A DNA stretch of 64,000 nucleotides, from the NCBI GenBank assembly GCA_041395505.1, contig JAWLAG010000001.1, forward strand, positions 2,542,001 through 2,606,000, read 5' to 3'. Positions 51,871-60,461 of the stretch are shown one piece after another. The notes below the pieces were generated by a model, which did no database searches, had not been told where the DNA came from, and worked only from the letters and a program-made list of their open reading frames with translations. Source of the stretch: Steroidobacteraceae bacterium. GTDB taxonomy: Bacteria > Pseudomonadota > Gammaproteobacteria > Steroidobacterales > Steroidobacteraceae. Position 1 is the first letter of the stretch. The number at the start of each line of letters is the position of its first letter. The position numbers and the translations under genes were made by a program.

Positions 51871-52502
51871 TCCTTCTCAAGGAGGACCTTTTCGGGCGTG
51901 TAACCCGTGACGGCGATGTCGTAATCCGCGACGCCGGCGCCGCGCGCTGGTGGCTGCGACCCCTTGCGAGGCAACTGGCGCACCGCGAGTCACGGGCGCT
52001 CGCAAGATTGCAGGCGCAAGCCGGGATACCCAGGCTTCGCGCGGCGGCGGACAACGGTGTCTTGCGGCGCAGCTGGATCGACGGCAGCCCGATGCAGCAA
52101 GCCCGCCCCCAGAGCGCGCTTTACTTCCGGCACGCCATGCAGCTTACCCGCGCACTGCACCGGGTCGGTGTCGTGCACAACGATCTCGCCAAGGAACCCA
52201 ACTGGCTGGTCACCGACGCGGGTGAGCCGGCGCTGGTCGACTTCCAGCTGAGCTTGATCCGCGACAGACCCCGCGGGAGGATCTGGCGAGCGCTTGCCTA
52301 CGATGACATTCGTCACCTGCTAAAGCACAAGCGCAGCTATTGCCCGTCCAGTCTCAGCGCGCGCGAGCACCGCATCCTGGCCAGACCCTCCTGGCCGGCA
52401 AGACTGTGGAAATCCACGGGCAAACCTCTATACCGTTTCGTGACGCGAAGACTCCTCGGTTGGTCCGACAGGGAGGGCGCAGGCGATCGCAACCACAGCT
52501 GA
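51867..52502 (+). CDS. Minimal RIO/lipopolysaccharide-kinase-like protein kinase
   Basis: 211 residues from GTG at 51867, overlapping the preceding stop (GTGA). Kinase hallmarks: VVHNDLAKEPNWLV near residue 107 (catalytic Asp and Asn of HxDxxxxN) and ALVDFQLSLI (Mg-binding Asp, DFQ in place of DFG). The N-lobe is very short; the strand usually holding the ATP-binding Lys reads VVIRDAG, so Lys may be replaced or supplied elsewhere. Similar short kinases phosphorylate lipid A core sugars or proteins. Coupling to the LplT-PlsC gene suggests a lipid or envelope substrate. A C-terminal basic tail (RPSWPARLWKSTGKPLYRF) could touch the membrane. Confidence 0.8.
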   Translation: MILLKEDLFGRVTRDGDVVIRDAGAARWWLRPLARQLAHRESRALARLQAQAGIPRLRAAADNGVLRRSWIDGSPMQQARPQSALYFRHAMQLTRALHRVGVVHNDLAKEPNWLVTDAGEPALVDFQLSLIRDRPRGRIWRALAYDDIRHLLKHKRSYCPSSLSAREHRILARPSWPARLWKSTGKPLYRFVTRRLLGWSDREGAGDRNHS

Positions 52503-52544
52503 GCAGGTGCGCCCCTGCGCGCGGTTACCCGCTAGAATAGTGGC

Positions 52545-52811
52545 ATGAGCATTTGTCATACCCACAACCTGAGAGCGCCAGCCGTCGAGCGGCCGCGCCC
52601 CTATGGCGTACGCGTCAAGCTGCGACCAGGCGACCCATTCGCGAAACTCCTCGGCGCCGAATGGAGCCGCACGCACTGGTTCGAATCGGCGGCCGAGCGT
52701 GACGCCGCAATGCGAGAAATGAGTCGGAAACACGAATACTCGCGCCTCGGCGACAATCCGGCGCTGCTGTTCGAGAAAGTCGAGAACCTGGCGAGCAGCC
52801 GCGGACTCTAA
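52545..52811 (+). CDS. Small conserved-looking cytoplasmic protein
   Basis: 88 residues with no signal peptide or membrane helix. Sequence is compact and charged: RPYGVRVKLRPGDPFAKLLG then EWSRTHWFESAAERDAAMRE and ALLFEKVENL. The arrangement 'WF.....RD.AM..M' resembles short DNA-repair or metabolic accessory proteins, but I do not recognise a family. A TAGAAT hexamer ends ~8 bases before the ATG, so the transcript start or promoter may lie right there; no clear ribosome site. Real coding is supported by position (clean gap, same strand run) and composition. Confidence 0.65.
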   Translation: MSICHTHNLRAPAVERPRPYGVRVKLRPGDPFAKLLGAEWSRTHWFESAAERDAAMREMSRKHEYSRLGDNPALLFEKVENLASSRGL

Positions 52812-52844
52812 ACATCGCGATTTCATCAACTGAGGCAGATCAAT

Positions 52845-54887
52845 ATGAGACAGATCTTCGGTGGCTGCGTATTGATGGCACTCGCGGTATGCGCGGACGC
52901 CGCCCAGTCCTACCGTTATGACGTCTATTTCAGCGGCCAGCTGTCGGGCTCCGAAGTTGCACGACTGCGCACCGCCGGGGATATCGAAGTCAAGCTGAGC
53001 TATCGGGACAACGGGCGTGGTCCGGATCTGCGCGAGCGCCTCATGCTTGGCAGCGAGAGCCTGCCGGTCGGTTACAGCGCGTCGGGCACGTCAACCTACG
53101 GTGCGCCGATCAAGGAGACGTTCACCCTGGTTGGCGGTAAGGCGAGCTGGAAATCCCTTGCGGATGCGGGCGGCAAACAGGTGACGGCGGCAGCAGTTTA
53201 CGCCCCGGTCGAGTATTCATTCACCATGGGGGGGCTGATCGCGCGAGCCGCGGTACGCGCCGGCACTGATGGAATCGATATCCTCCCGGCCGGTCATGTG
53301 ACGGCGGCAACGTTGAGCGAAACCACGTTGACCCAGGATGGTCACTCGATTGTTGTCAGGCTGCATGCACTGGTTGGCCTCGACAGCCGCCCGCAATTGA
53401 TCTGGTTGACTGCCGATCAGGATCAGCGCTTCTTCGCCTACGTCTATCCCGGCTACATGCAGGTGATCGACTCGCAGTGGAACGGGCAGGCTGGCCAGCT
53501 GGAGACCTTGCAGGTGCAGCAGGAGGCCACCTGGCTCCAGGATCGTTCGCGCCGGCAGATCCACACGCTCGACCGACCCCTGGTGCTGCGCAATACCCGG
53601 ATTTTCGATTCTGAAACTGCGCAGCTTCGAGCGCCGGCCGATGTCTATGTGAGCGGCAACAAGATCGCCGCCATCTATCCTGTCGGATCGGTTCCTGCCG
53701 AGGATGTTTACGAAATCGACGCGACCGGAAAAGTTCTCGCGCCGGGCCTGTTCGACATGCACGCCCATCAGGACGCATTCGGCGCCCCGCTGCAGATCGC
53801 CGGAGGCGTCACGACCATTCGCGACATGGGCAATGACAACGCGGCACTTGCAAGAATCGCCCAGGACATCAAACGCGGCGTTCTCGCAGGCCCGGACATC
53901 GTCGCCTGCGGCTTCCTGGAAGGCAGCAGTCCGTTCGCCTCGTCCGGCGGCCTGCAGGCGAGCACCCTGGAACAGGCGCTCGAGGCGGTCGACTGGTACG
54001 CACAGCACGGCTTTCGTCAGATAAAGATCTACAACTCCTTTCGCCCGGAGTGGGTGAAACCCGTTGCCGCCCATGCGCATTCGCTTGGCATGCGCGTGAG
54101 CGGACACATTCCCGCCTTCATGCACGCGGCTGAAGCCGTGCGCGATGGATACGACGAGATCCAGCACATCAACCAGGTGCTGTTGAATTTCCTTGCCGGA
54201 CCGAAGGACGACACCCGCACCCTGGCGCGTTTCTATCTCATCGGTGAGAAGATGCACACCCTCGATCTCGACTCGAAGGAAGTCGCACAATTCATCGACC
54301 TGTTGCGAGATCATCAGATCGTCATCGATCCAACGCTGGCGACCTTCGAGGCGAGCTTCCGCCAGTTGCAGGGCGAACCCGATCCGATGTTGGCGCGCGT
54401 GCTCGATCACCTGCCGGCAGCAACCCAAAGGGCAAGGCATACCAATTCGACGAACGTGACACCCGGAAACATCGGGAAATACCGGGCGGCGTACGCGGCC
54501 ATGCTGAAATTCACTGCCCAGATGTGGCGCGCCGGCATCGAATTGGTTGCCGGTACCGATGAAATCGAGGGATTCACGTTGCATCGTGAACTCGAACTGT
54601 ACGTGGAGGCCGGCATTGCGCCCGCACAGGCATTGCGCATCGCGACCTGGAATGGCGCCAAGGTCACGGGCCTGCTGGCGGATCGAGGCAGCATCGCGGC
54701 TGGCAAACGCGCCGATTTGATCCTGATCGACGGCGATCCGACGACAGACATCAGCGCAATTCGCAAGATCAGCGCCGTGCTGAAGGACGGTGCCTTGTAC
54801 TATCCATCGGAGATCTACGAATCCATGGGAATCCGCCCGTTCACGGCTCCGCCGGCACTCGTGCCGATCGACAAACAGGTGCACTAG
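52845..54887 (+). CDS. Exported imidazolonepropionase-like amidohydrolase with N-terminal extra domain
   Basis: 680 residues; GAGG 9 bases upstream. Signal peptide ~1-19. Residues ~20-230 are a separate, beta-rich domain (YRYDVYFSGQLSGSEVARLR, YSASGTSTYGAPIKETFTLV) not found in ordinary amidohydrolases. From ~235 comes the metal-dependent hydrolase: GLFDMHAHQDAFGAP (HxH), GGVTTIRDMGND, RVSGHIPAFMHAAEAV, EIQHINQVLL, AGTDEIEGFTLHRELELYVE (metal Asp) and GSIAAGKRADLILIDGDPTT. It probably cleaves peptides or amides in the periplasm. First gene of a five-gene run to 59233. Confidence 0.9.
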   Translation: MRQIFGGCVLMALAVCADAAQSYRYDVYFSGQLSGSEVARLRTAGDIEVKLSYRDNGRGPDLRERLMLGSESLPVGYSASGTSTYGAPIKETFTLVGGKASWKSLADAGGKQVTAAAVYAPVEYSFTMGGLIARAAVRAGTDGIDILPAGHVTAATLSETTLTQDGHSIVVRLHALVGLDSRPQLIWLTADQDQRFFAYVYPGYMQVIDSQWNGQAGQLETLQVQQEATWLQDRSRRQIHTLDRPLVLRNTRIFDSETAQLRAPADVYVSGNKIAAIYPVGSVPAEDVYEIDATGKVLAPGLFDMHAHQDAFGAPLQIAGGVTTIRDMGNDNAALARIAQDIKRGVLAGPDIVACGFLEGSSPFASSGGLQASTLEQALEAVDWYAQHGFRQIKIYNSFRPEWVKPVAAHAHSLGMRVSGHIPAFMHAAEAVRDGYDEIQHINQVLLNFLAGPKDDTRTLARFYLIGEKMHTLDLDSKEVAQFIDLLRDHQIVIDPTLATFEASFRQLQGEPDPMLARVLDHLPAATQRARHTNSTNVTPGNIGKYRAAYAAMLKFTAQMWRAGIELVAGTDEIEGFTLHRELELYVEAGIAPAQALRIATWNGAKVTGLLADRGSIAAGKRADLILIDGDPTTDISAIRKISAVLKDGALYYPSEIYESMGIRPFTAPPALVPIDKQVH

Positions 54888-54899
54888 GCCGACCACGCC

Positions 54900-55661
54900 A
54901 TGAATCTCGGGGGCAAGACCGTGGTTGTGACCGGCGCGGCGCAGGGAATCGGTCGCGCGATCGCGATTGCCTTCGCCGAGCGCGGCGCGAATATCGCCAT
55001 GCTGGACATGCATGCGGAGACGTTGGCTGCCGGACTGGCCCAGGTTGCGGCCCTTGGCGTGACGGCGCGCAGCTACGTTGCCAATGTTGCGCACGAAGCG
55101 GAGGTCGTCGAGGCGATGCGCAAGGTGCGCGCGGACTTTGGCAGCTTCGACGTCCTCGTCAACAATGCCGGTATCGTGCGCGATGCATTGTTGGTACGTC
55201 ACAAGGAAGGCGAACCGTTGCGCAAGATGACCCTCGCGCAATGGCAGGCTGTTGTTGATGTCAACCTGACTGGCACTTTCCTTTGCGGCCGCGAGGCGGC
55301 GACGCACATGGTCGAACTCGGCCAAGGTGGCGTGATCGTCAACATCTCGAGCGTCTCCCGTCATGGGAATGCCGGCCAGAGCAATTATTCCGCGACCAAA
55401 GCAGGCGTTGCGGCACTCGCTGTCGTCTGGGCGCGCGAGCTCGGCCGCTACGGCATTCGTGCGGCTGCCATTGCGCCAGGTTACACACGCACCGAAATTC
55501 TCGCTGCCATGCGCCCGGAGATTCTCGCCAAAGTTATTGCGCCGGTGCCTGTCGGTCGGCTGGGCGAACCGGAGGAAATCGCCGCCGCGGCCGTCTTCAT
55601 TGCCGAAAACGATTTCGTGAGTGGTCGATGCATTGATATCGATGGCGGACTGCCGGCCTGA
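54900..55661 (+). CDS. SDR-family dehydrogenase/reductase (FabG-like)
   Basis: 253-residue classical short-chain dehydrogenase: TGAAQGIGRAIA (NAD(P) binding), NNAGIVRDALL, active-site Ser in VNISSVSRHGNAGQ, and YSATKAG (YxxxK). C-terminal SGRCIDIDGGLPA is typical. The first Asp after strand 2 (MLDMHAE) favours NAD(H), as inference. Substrate unknown; it has the look of 3-oxoacyl reductases. It starts 12 bases after the amidohydrolase stop and the next gene follows without gap. Confidence 0.94.
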   Translation: MNLGGKTVVVTGAAQGIGRAIAIAFAERGANIAMLDMHAETLAAGLAQVAALGVTARSYVANVAHEAEVVEAMRKVRADFGSFDVLVNNAGIVRDALLVRHKEGEPLRKMTLAQWQAVVDVNLTGTFLCGREAATHMVELGQGGVIVNISSVSRHGNAGQSNYSATKAGVAALAVVWARELGRYGIRAAAIAPGYTRTEILAAMRPEILAKVIAPVPVGRLGEPEEIAAAAVFIAENDFVSGRCIDIDGGLPA

Positions 55662-57299
55662 ATGATGACTACCCGATTCCAGCTGCTGATCGGGCGCTGC
55701 GGAAGCATCTTTCTTCTGGGGCTGTGCGCACCGGCCTGCAATCATGTACCAACCGTCGCGACGGGGTTGTCGGACATCGCGACAATAGAGCAGCAGTACG
55801 CCGACTGGCTCGACGCCACGAGCGCCATCTCGACCATCGACTCCGGACTGCAGGCTCAATTCGACGGGCTCGACCGCAATGCCTGGCTCGCGCGTCAGCG
55901 ACAGGCCGCTGCGGCATTCTCGTCGCAGAGCAAAAGCGTTGCGGAGCGTGCATCGCGCCTGTCCGGCGAGGATGGGCGAGCACTAGAACGCATGACCAAC
56001 ACGTTTGCCGACTATGGCTCGACGGCGCCAGTCGGCGACTGCACTCGCGCCGGCACGGATGAAGACGCCGCGACGCTTCGCGCCGATCTGTACGCATGCT
56101 TCGACAGCCTGGCGAGGGAAATTCCCTTCGAAGGAAAGTCCTACACACGGGTCGCGGTGCTGCAGATGCTGGGAGAAATCGCCGAACCCGCAAGACGTGA
56201 GGCACTTTTTCGCGCGATGCTGCCGTTGTGGCGGGCAATCAATGGCGACGACGAAGCCAACAGTCCCTATCGCAGGATGCTGCGCGCCACGGTTGCGGAC
56301 GCAGGCTTTCATTCGCCGATTGCACAGGCAGCCGCGAGTATCGGCGTCGGGATCGATCAGGTCGAGGCCTGGCTCATCGCAATACTCGAAGCGTGGCGCG
56401 ACGCGACCGCAGGTGCCTACGTCGAACCCTGGGATTACCGTTACGTGCATGCCGGCTCGACTCGTGAGCTCTCACGCTGCCTGACACGGGAGCAGTTACT
56501 GCCAGTTGTGCAACAGTGGTTCGCCGATCTCGGTGCCGATCCGCGACAACTGGGCATTCTCTACGACCTGGAGCCGCGCGCCGGCAAGGCACCGCTTGCC
56601 TATAGCGACATTGCGCGGCTCGGACGAGAGGTCGATGGCGCCTGGCGCAGTGCAATCTCGAGAATCTCGGGAAATTACCAACAAGGCGGATTTGGCGAAG
56701 CCGACGAACTCGCACACGAACACGGTCATGCGATCACCTATGTCGCGGTGCGCACGAGGCCCGCGTTCTTCTTTGCGGACATTCTGTTCGACGAAGCATT
56801 TGCAGACGTCGCGGCCTGGAGCCTGAGTACTGCGGCCTGGCAGCAACGCTATCTCGGCTGCTCTGCCAATGAGCGTGACTCCTGGCGCGCGCGGATGTCG
56901 ATCGTCATGCTGGACGTCGCCTGGGGACTTTTCGAACTGCGCATGTTGCGCGATCCGGACCGCGATCCAAATGCCTTGTGGAGCGACATCGCCGCGCAGT
57001 ACCTGCATGTGGTGCCGCATCCGGAGCTATCCTGGTGGGCAGTGAGGGCACAGCTCGTGGACGAGCCGGGCTATATGATCAACTACGGACTCGGCGCCGT
57101 GATCACTGCCGAAGTACGCGAACGGGCCCGCGCCGCGCTCGGCGCCTGGGATGCCGGCAATCCGGGCTGGTACCGATGGGCGGGTGAGCAATACCTGCGG
57201 CATGGTTCGTCCACACCGCTGCCCAGTCGCTTGCGCGACAGCCTGGGGCATGCCCTGTCCCCACAGCCCTTGCTGCGCCAGATCGCGGCTGTACGCTGA
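55662..57299 (+). CDS. Lipoprotein zinc metallopeptidase (HEHGH) of uncertain family
   Basis: 545 residues with two ATG in a row at the start. Lipobox APAC (Cys26), so it is probably an outer-membrane or periplasmic lipoprotein. The zinc motif is HEHGH (352-356), followed 22 residues on by Glu378 in LFDEAFADV, the gluzincin pattern seen in M3-like oligopeptidases and relatives. N-terminal half is helical. Length is short for M3 (usually ~650) so it may be a divergent M3/M2-like peptidase. It adjoins the SDR gene by 0 bases, and follows an amidohydrolase, hinting at extracytoplasmic peptide breakdown. Confidence 0.78.
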   Translation: MMTTRFQLLIGRCGSIFLLGLCAPACNHVPTVATGLSDIATIEQQYADWLDATSAISTIDSGLQAQFDGLDRNAWLARQRQAAAAFSSQSKSVAERASRLSGEDGRALERMTNTFADYGSTAPVGDCTRAGTDEDAATLRADLYACFDSLAREIPFEGKSYTRVAVLQMLGEIAEPARREALFRAMLPLWRAINGDDEANSPYRRMLRATVADAGFHSPIAQAAASIGVGIDQVEAWLIAILEAWRDATAGAYVEPWDYRYVHAGSTRELSRCLTREQLLPVVQQWFADLGADPRQLGILYDLEPRAGKAPLAYSDIARLGREVDGAWRSAISRISGNYQQGGFGEADELAHEHGHAITYVAVRTRPAFFFADILFDEAFADVAAWSLSTAAWQQRYLGCSANERDSWRARMSIVMLDVAWGLFELRMLRDPDRDPNALWSDIAAQYLHVVPHPELSWWAVRAQLVDEPGYMINYGLGAVITAEVRERARAALGAWDAGNPGWYRWAGEQYLRHGSSTPLPSRLRDSLGHALSPQPLLRQIAAVR

Positions 57300-57393
57300 G
57301 ATACCACTGGTCGGGTGCCGCTCGCGCAATTTGTCGACCTGGGCGACCGCGAATGCTAGGTTACAACGATCAATCTCGAGGAGTACCGGCTCC

Positions 57394-58701
57394 ATGAAAC
57401 GACAGCGACTTGTGATTCTGGCGGCACTGTTTTTGCCCCTGGCTTCGATCGGCGGCGAGTCCGTGCTGGTCAGCGATTCCGCGCACAAGGCACAAAGCCC
57501 GGAAATCGCGGTGGGTGCGGATGGCTCCATAAATATCGTGTGGATCGACCAGGATCCGGCACCGCAGCGTCATGACACCGGCGGCCACGAGCATTCGCAC
57601 ATGTCCACGACCAACCTGTATTTTGCGCGCTCGACCGATGGCGGCGGCAGTTTCAGTGCCCCGACGCGTGTCAATGCCAACGAAGGTGATGTCTGGGGAT
57701 TCAGCGTCAGCAAACCGCGGGTTGTCGTCGGCAACAATGGCACGATACATGTGTTCTACCCTGCCAATGACGTCAACCCCGTCAACGGCAAACCGGAGGC
57801 CGTAGCGCTTTACACCCGCTCGATCGACAAGGGCAAGAGCTTTGCCGCACCGCAACGCCTCAACACCATGGCAAGAACCGATGCCTCGCACCTCGTACAC
57901 GGCGGCCTGACGCATGCGCACGTTTTCGGGACGCTCGCCGTGGGAGCCGACGAGTCTGTCTACGCGCTGTGGATCGATACACGCGACATGAGCCAGGAGG
58001 GCGACTCGGGCAAGGCTTTCATGGCCATTTCGCGGGATGACGGCAAGACCTGGGACAAGGACTTCGAATTGTTTCCGGCCGACGTCTGCCCTTGCTGCCA
58101 GATTACGGCGTATGTTGCCGACGATGGCGCGCTTTACGTCGGTTCGCGCCAGGTCGATGGCAAATTCCGCGACAGCACCGTCGCAATTTCCCGTGATGGC
58201 GGCAGGTCGTTCGCGCCACGCAAGCGCATTGTCGGCAGCCGCTGGGAAATTGCCGGTTGCCCGTTGAAGCCGACCTCCGTGGTAGCCCATGGAAAACACG
58301 TCTATGCCGCCTACTACACAGGCGGCGAAAATCCGCAAGGTGCATATTTTGTTTCATCAACGGATGGCGGCGATCACTGGTCGCAACCGAAACTACTGCA
58401 CGAGGGCGCAATGCTCTCCGACGCGCCGGTGCTCAGCCTCTCGGATGGCAAACTGTTCGCGTTCTGGCACGCCAAGGTGACGGACGGCCCGCGTCGGGTG
58501 TTCGCGAGCATGTCCGACGACGAGGGCCTGAGTTTCTCAGCTCCCGTTGAGTTGCCATTGCCCGATGGCGCAGCGCAATTGCCGGTTGTCGCAGCGCGCG
58601 GCGATGGCGGCGTGCAGCTCGCCTGGCAGCAGGATGCGACAGTCCGGACAATGCGTTGGCCCGCGACGCCGGCTGCGCCTCAAGTCGCTGATGCGAAGTA
58701 A
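57394..58701 (+). CDS. Exported BNR/Asp-box beta-propeller with conserved Cys cluster
   Basis: 435 residues from ATG at 57394 (GAGGAG about 10 bases upstream). Signal peptide MKRQRLVILAALFLPLASIG. Six Asp-box repeats: STDGGGSF, SIDKGKSF, SRDDGKTW, SRDGGRSF, STDGGDHW and SDDEGLSF, hence a sialidase-type six-bladed propeller. It lacks the sialidase Arg triad as far as I can see, so glycosidase action is not claimed. DVCPCCQITAY and WEIAGCPLKP place three or more Cys near each other; HDTGGHEHSHMS is His-rich and could bind metal. It overlaps the following TlpA gene by 11 bases. Confidence 0.85.
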   Translation: MKRQRLVILAALFLPLASIGGESVLVSDSAHKAQSPEIAVGADGSINIVWIDQDPAPQRHDTGGHEHSHMSTTNLYFARSTDGGGSFSAPTRVNANEGDVWGFSVSKPRVVVGNNGTIHVFYPANDVNPVNGKPEAVALYTRSIDKGKSFAAPQRLNTMARTDASHLVHGGLTHAHVFGTLAVGADESVYALWIDTRDMSQEGDSGKAFMAISRDDGKTWDKDFELFPADVCPCCQITAYVADDGALYVGSRQVDGKFRDSTVAISRDGGRSFAPRKRIVGSRWEIAGCPLKPTSVVAHGKHVYAAYYTGGENPQGAYFVSSTDGGDHWSQPKLLHEGAMLSDAPVLSLSDGKLFAFWHAKVTDGPRRVFASMSDDEGLSFSAPVELPLPDGAAQLPVVAARGDGGVQLAWQQDATVRTMRWPATPAAPQVADAK

Positions 58702-59233
58702 CCGGATTTTGTCAGGGCTGGCCGCGGCGCTGATCGTCGCAGCGATCGCCACGAGCGTCGCAGCCGGGAAAAATCAAGGCGGTGCCGCCACCGGCGCTGC
58801 AGTGCCTGCACGCCCTGCGACAGCTGCGCAGTTGCGCGAAATCCTGCAGGCCGAGCGCGGCAACGTCGTCGTACTCAACCTGTGGGGAACCTGGTGCGCG
58901 CCCTGCCTGCGCGAGATTCCGGAGTTGATTCGGCTGCAGCGGGAACTCGCCAGCAACAAGGTCGTATTGATCGGCATCGCCATGGATGACGCGTCGGCCA
59001 TAACGTCGAGCGTCGAACCGTTTCGCCGCAAGTTCTTCCCCGCATTCCTGACCTATGTACGGGACAGTCCGGACATGGACAGCCTGGTAAGCGTGATCGA
59101 CCCGGCGTGGAACGAAATCCTGCCGACAACCTACGTCCTTGGCCGGGACGGACTGGTCGCGCGGAAGATCCAGGGAGTCAAGACCTACGAGGAGTTTCGC
59201 GATATCGTCACCCAAGTGAGTACCGCGCGCTAG
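58691..59233 (+). CDS. TlpA-family exported thioredoxin
   Basis: 180 residues from the ATG at 58691 inside the end of the BNR gene. Signal peptide ~1-25. Thioredoxin fold: Cys69-Cys72 in NLWGTWCAPCLREIPELIRL, VLIGIAMDDASAITSSVEPF, and ILPTTYVLGRDG with the cis-Pro. Coupled translation with the Cys-bearing propeller strongly suggests that the two work together, perhaps by keeping the CPCC cysteines reduced for metal loading. Confidence 0.93.
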   Translation: MRSNRILSGLAAALIVAAIATSVAAGKNQGGAATGAAVPARPATAAQLREILQAERGNVVVLNLWGTWCAPCLREIPELIRLQRELASNKVVLIGIAMDDASAITSSVEPFRRKFFPAFLTYVRDSPDMDSLVSVIDPAWNEILPTTYVLGRDGLVARKIQGVKTYEEFRDIVTQVSTAR

Positions 59234-59251
59234 CGCTGCATTGATCCGGCA

Positions 59252-59275
59252 GGCGCCGCGACCAATCGCGGCGCC
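59252..59275. terminator. Strong GC hairpin after the TlpA gene
   Basis: GGCGCCGCGA at 59252-59261 pairs perfectly with TCGCGGCGCC at 59266-59275 around a CCAA loop. It sits 18 bases after the TlpA stop and 36 bases beyond the stop of the convergent small peptide gene. No T-run follows, so it may be a bidirectional, rho-assisted terminator. Confidence 0.5.
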
Positions 59276-59311
59276 GTAACCTACTCAGCTTCGACAGGCT
59301 TGGACGGTCCC

Positions 59312-59401
59312 TCAGGAAATAAGGGCCAGAAAGCCGATCGATACGATTGCCACCGCTGCGAACATCAGGATGTGGGCAATTCGGGCGACCAGAACGTTCA
59401 C
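59312..59401 (-). CDS. 29-aa single-helix membrane peptide
   Basis: GTG at 59401, TGA at 59312-59314. The ribosome site GAGGAG with 6 bases spacing is among the best in the window. The product has a short N-terminal part with one Arg and one His (MNVLVARIAH) and then about 18 hydrophobic residues (ILMFAAVAIVSIGFLALIS), so it is a one-pass membrane peptide with no soluble domain. It is isolated between a hairpin and ~200 bases of apparently gene-free DNA towards the cytochrome gene; that DNA holds no feature I can name. Function unknown. Confidence 0.6.
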   Translation of the reverse strand: MNVLVARIAHILMFAAVAIVSIGFLALIS

Positions 59402-59618
59402 TGTTTTCTCCTCAAATCAGACAATGCGACCTACGACATTCAGACGCTGCATTGCCAGCCTCTGAATGGTGGCGCACTGTACGGATTCAAGATGACCAGG
59501 AGAAGTCAGGACACCTAAATTTTCGTTGTATTTTCATGAAGTTGGAATTGCATCACACTCGGTGGCTGAGGCGGCGCCCGGGTTTACCTGATCAGCGGCC
59601 GAATGAGTCAAATCAGCG

Positions 59619-60329
59619 CTACCGACCCTGCTGGCTGAGCTCTGGACTGACCGCCGCCAGGTAGGCAGCGACGCCGTCGATTTGCGCCTCGCTCAGCGTT
59701 TGCAACAATCGCTGATGTTGCGGACCCATCCCGGGCCGCAGGCCCTGCGCCGATTCACGCATTTGCTTGGCGAGATAGGCCGGATGTTGCCCAGCCAGGC
59801 GCGGTCGCAGCAGATGAACGTCGCCCTGGCCCAGCGGACCATGGCAGCGCTCGCACTGACGGAAGTAGCTGCGCGCACCTTCCTGCAACACGCCGACTTT
59901 CGGCGGCTGCATGGGCGGCGGCCGGTAGCGAGGCAGACTGGCGACGTAGGCGGCAACGTCCGTCAACTCCTGAGGGCCTGCCAGATGATGGTCATCGGCA
60001 AAATGCTGCATGCGCAGATCGTTGCGCTGCCGATGGCGAAAATCGGTTAATTGCTTGAGGAGCACGGAACCATGCTGACCGGCAATCGCCGGCACGCTGC
60101 CGTCCCTGACGCCCTGGCCGTCACTGCCGTGACAAGCTGCGCACGTGGTATACAACGCCTGGCCGTTTGGCAGTGATGGCCTGCGGATGGCGGCCGCATT
60201 GAATTCGCTGTTCGCGCTCCGCTGCGGCGACTGCGCGGCCAGCGCGCCGCCAAGCCACAGTAATCCTGCCGCCGCACATAGACAGGGCCAGGTCGCACCA
60301 GCATGTGGAGTCTTGAAAGGCACCGTCAA
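59619..60329 (-). CDS. Di-haem cytochrome c (c4-like)
   Basis: 236 residues; start uncertain (TTG 60329 or GTG 60323, neither with a good ribosome site). Signal segment LCAAAGLLWLGGALAAQ. Two cytochrome c domains, each with CxxCH: CAACH (63-67) followed by GSDGQGVRDGSVPAIAGQH and CERCH (159-163) followed by GPLGQGDVHLLRPRLAGQHP. Each domain ends with a helix carrying (T/S)DVAAYVASLP-like text. It is a periplasmic electron carrier of the c4/FixP-like class. It diverges from the aminotransferase gene. Confidence 0.92.
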   Translation of the reverse strand: MTVPFKTPHAGATWPCLCAAAGLLWLGGALAAQSPQRSANSEFNAAAIRRPSLPNGQALYTTCAACHGSDGQGVRDGSVPAIAGQHGSVLLKQLTDFRHRQRNDLRMQHFADDHHLAGPQELTDVAAYVASLPRYRPPPMQPPKVGVLQEGARSYFRQCERCHGPLGQGDVHLLRPRLAGQHPAYLAKQMRESAQGLRPGMGPQHQRLLQTLSEAQIDGVAAYLAAVSPELSQQGR

Positions 60330-60461
60330 ATTGTGGCGTCTTTCTCGTGCTCTCGGCCATAGGGATTAGTACCTGCCTCGCAAGTCCCGAGCTGCCCGCC
60401 ATTTACAGCGTCGCCGCGCGGGTGCACTCTCGGAATGACGTTACGAATTCCGGGAGCCAAG

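Noticed and set aside
52676..52688. GGTTCGAATC, like a tRNA T-loop
   Set aside because: It is inside the 88-codon gene and no acceptor, D or anticodon stems can be folded around it.
53217..55859. 880-codon open frame on the minus strand
   Set aside because: It lies opposite the amidohydrolase and SDR genes, whose families are clear; its product is a low-complexity His/Arg-rich mirror without any domain. High GC leaves long antisense frames open.
57394..58701. Sialidase activity for the BNR protein
   Set aside because: Asp boxes define the propeller only; I cannot find the Arg triad and Tyr/Glu pair of sialidases.
59300..59664. Two plus-strand frames of 72 and 105 codons
   Set aside because: No ribosome sites; they cross the minus-strand 29-aa peptide gene with its strong site and show no protein-like composition.
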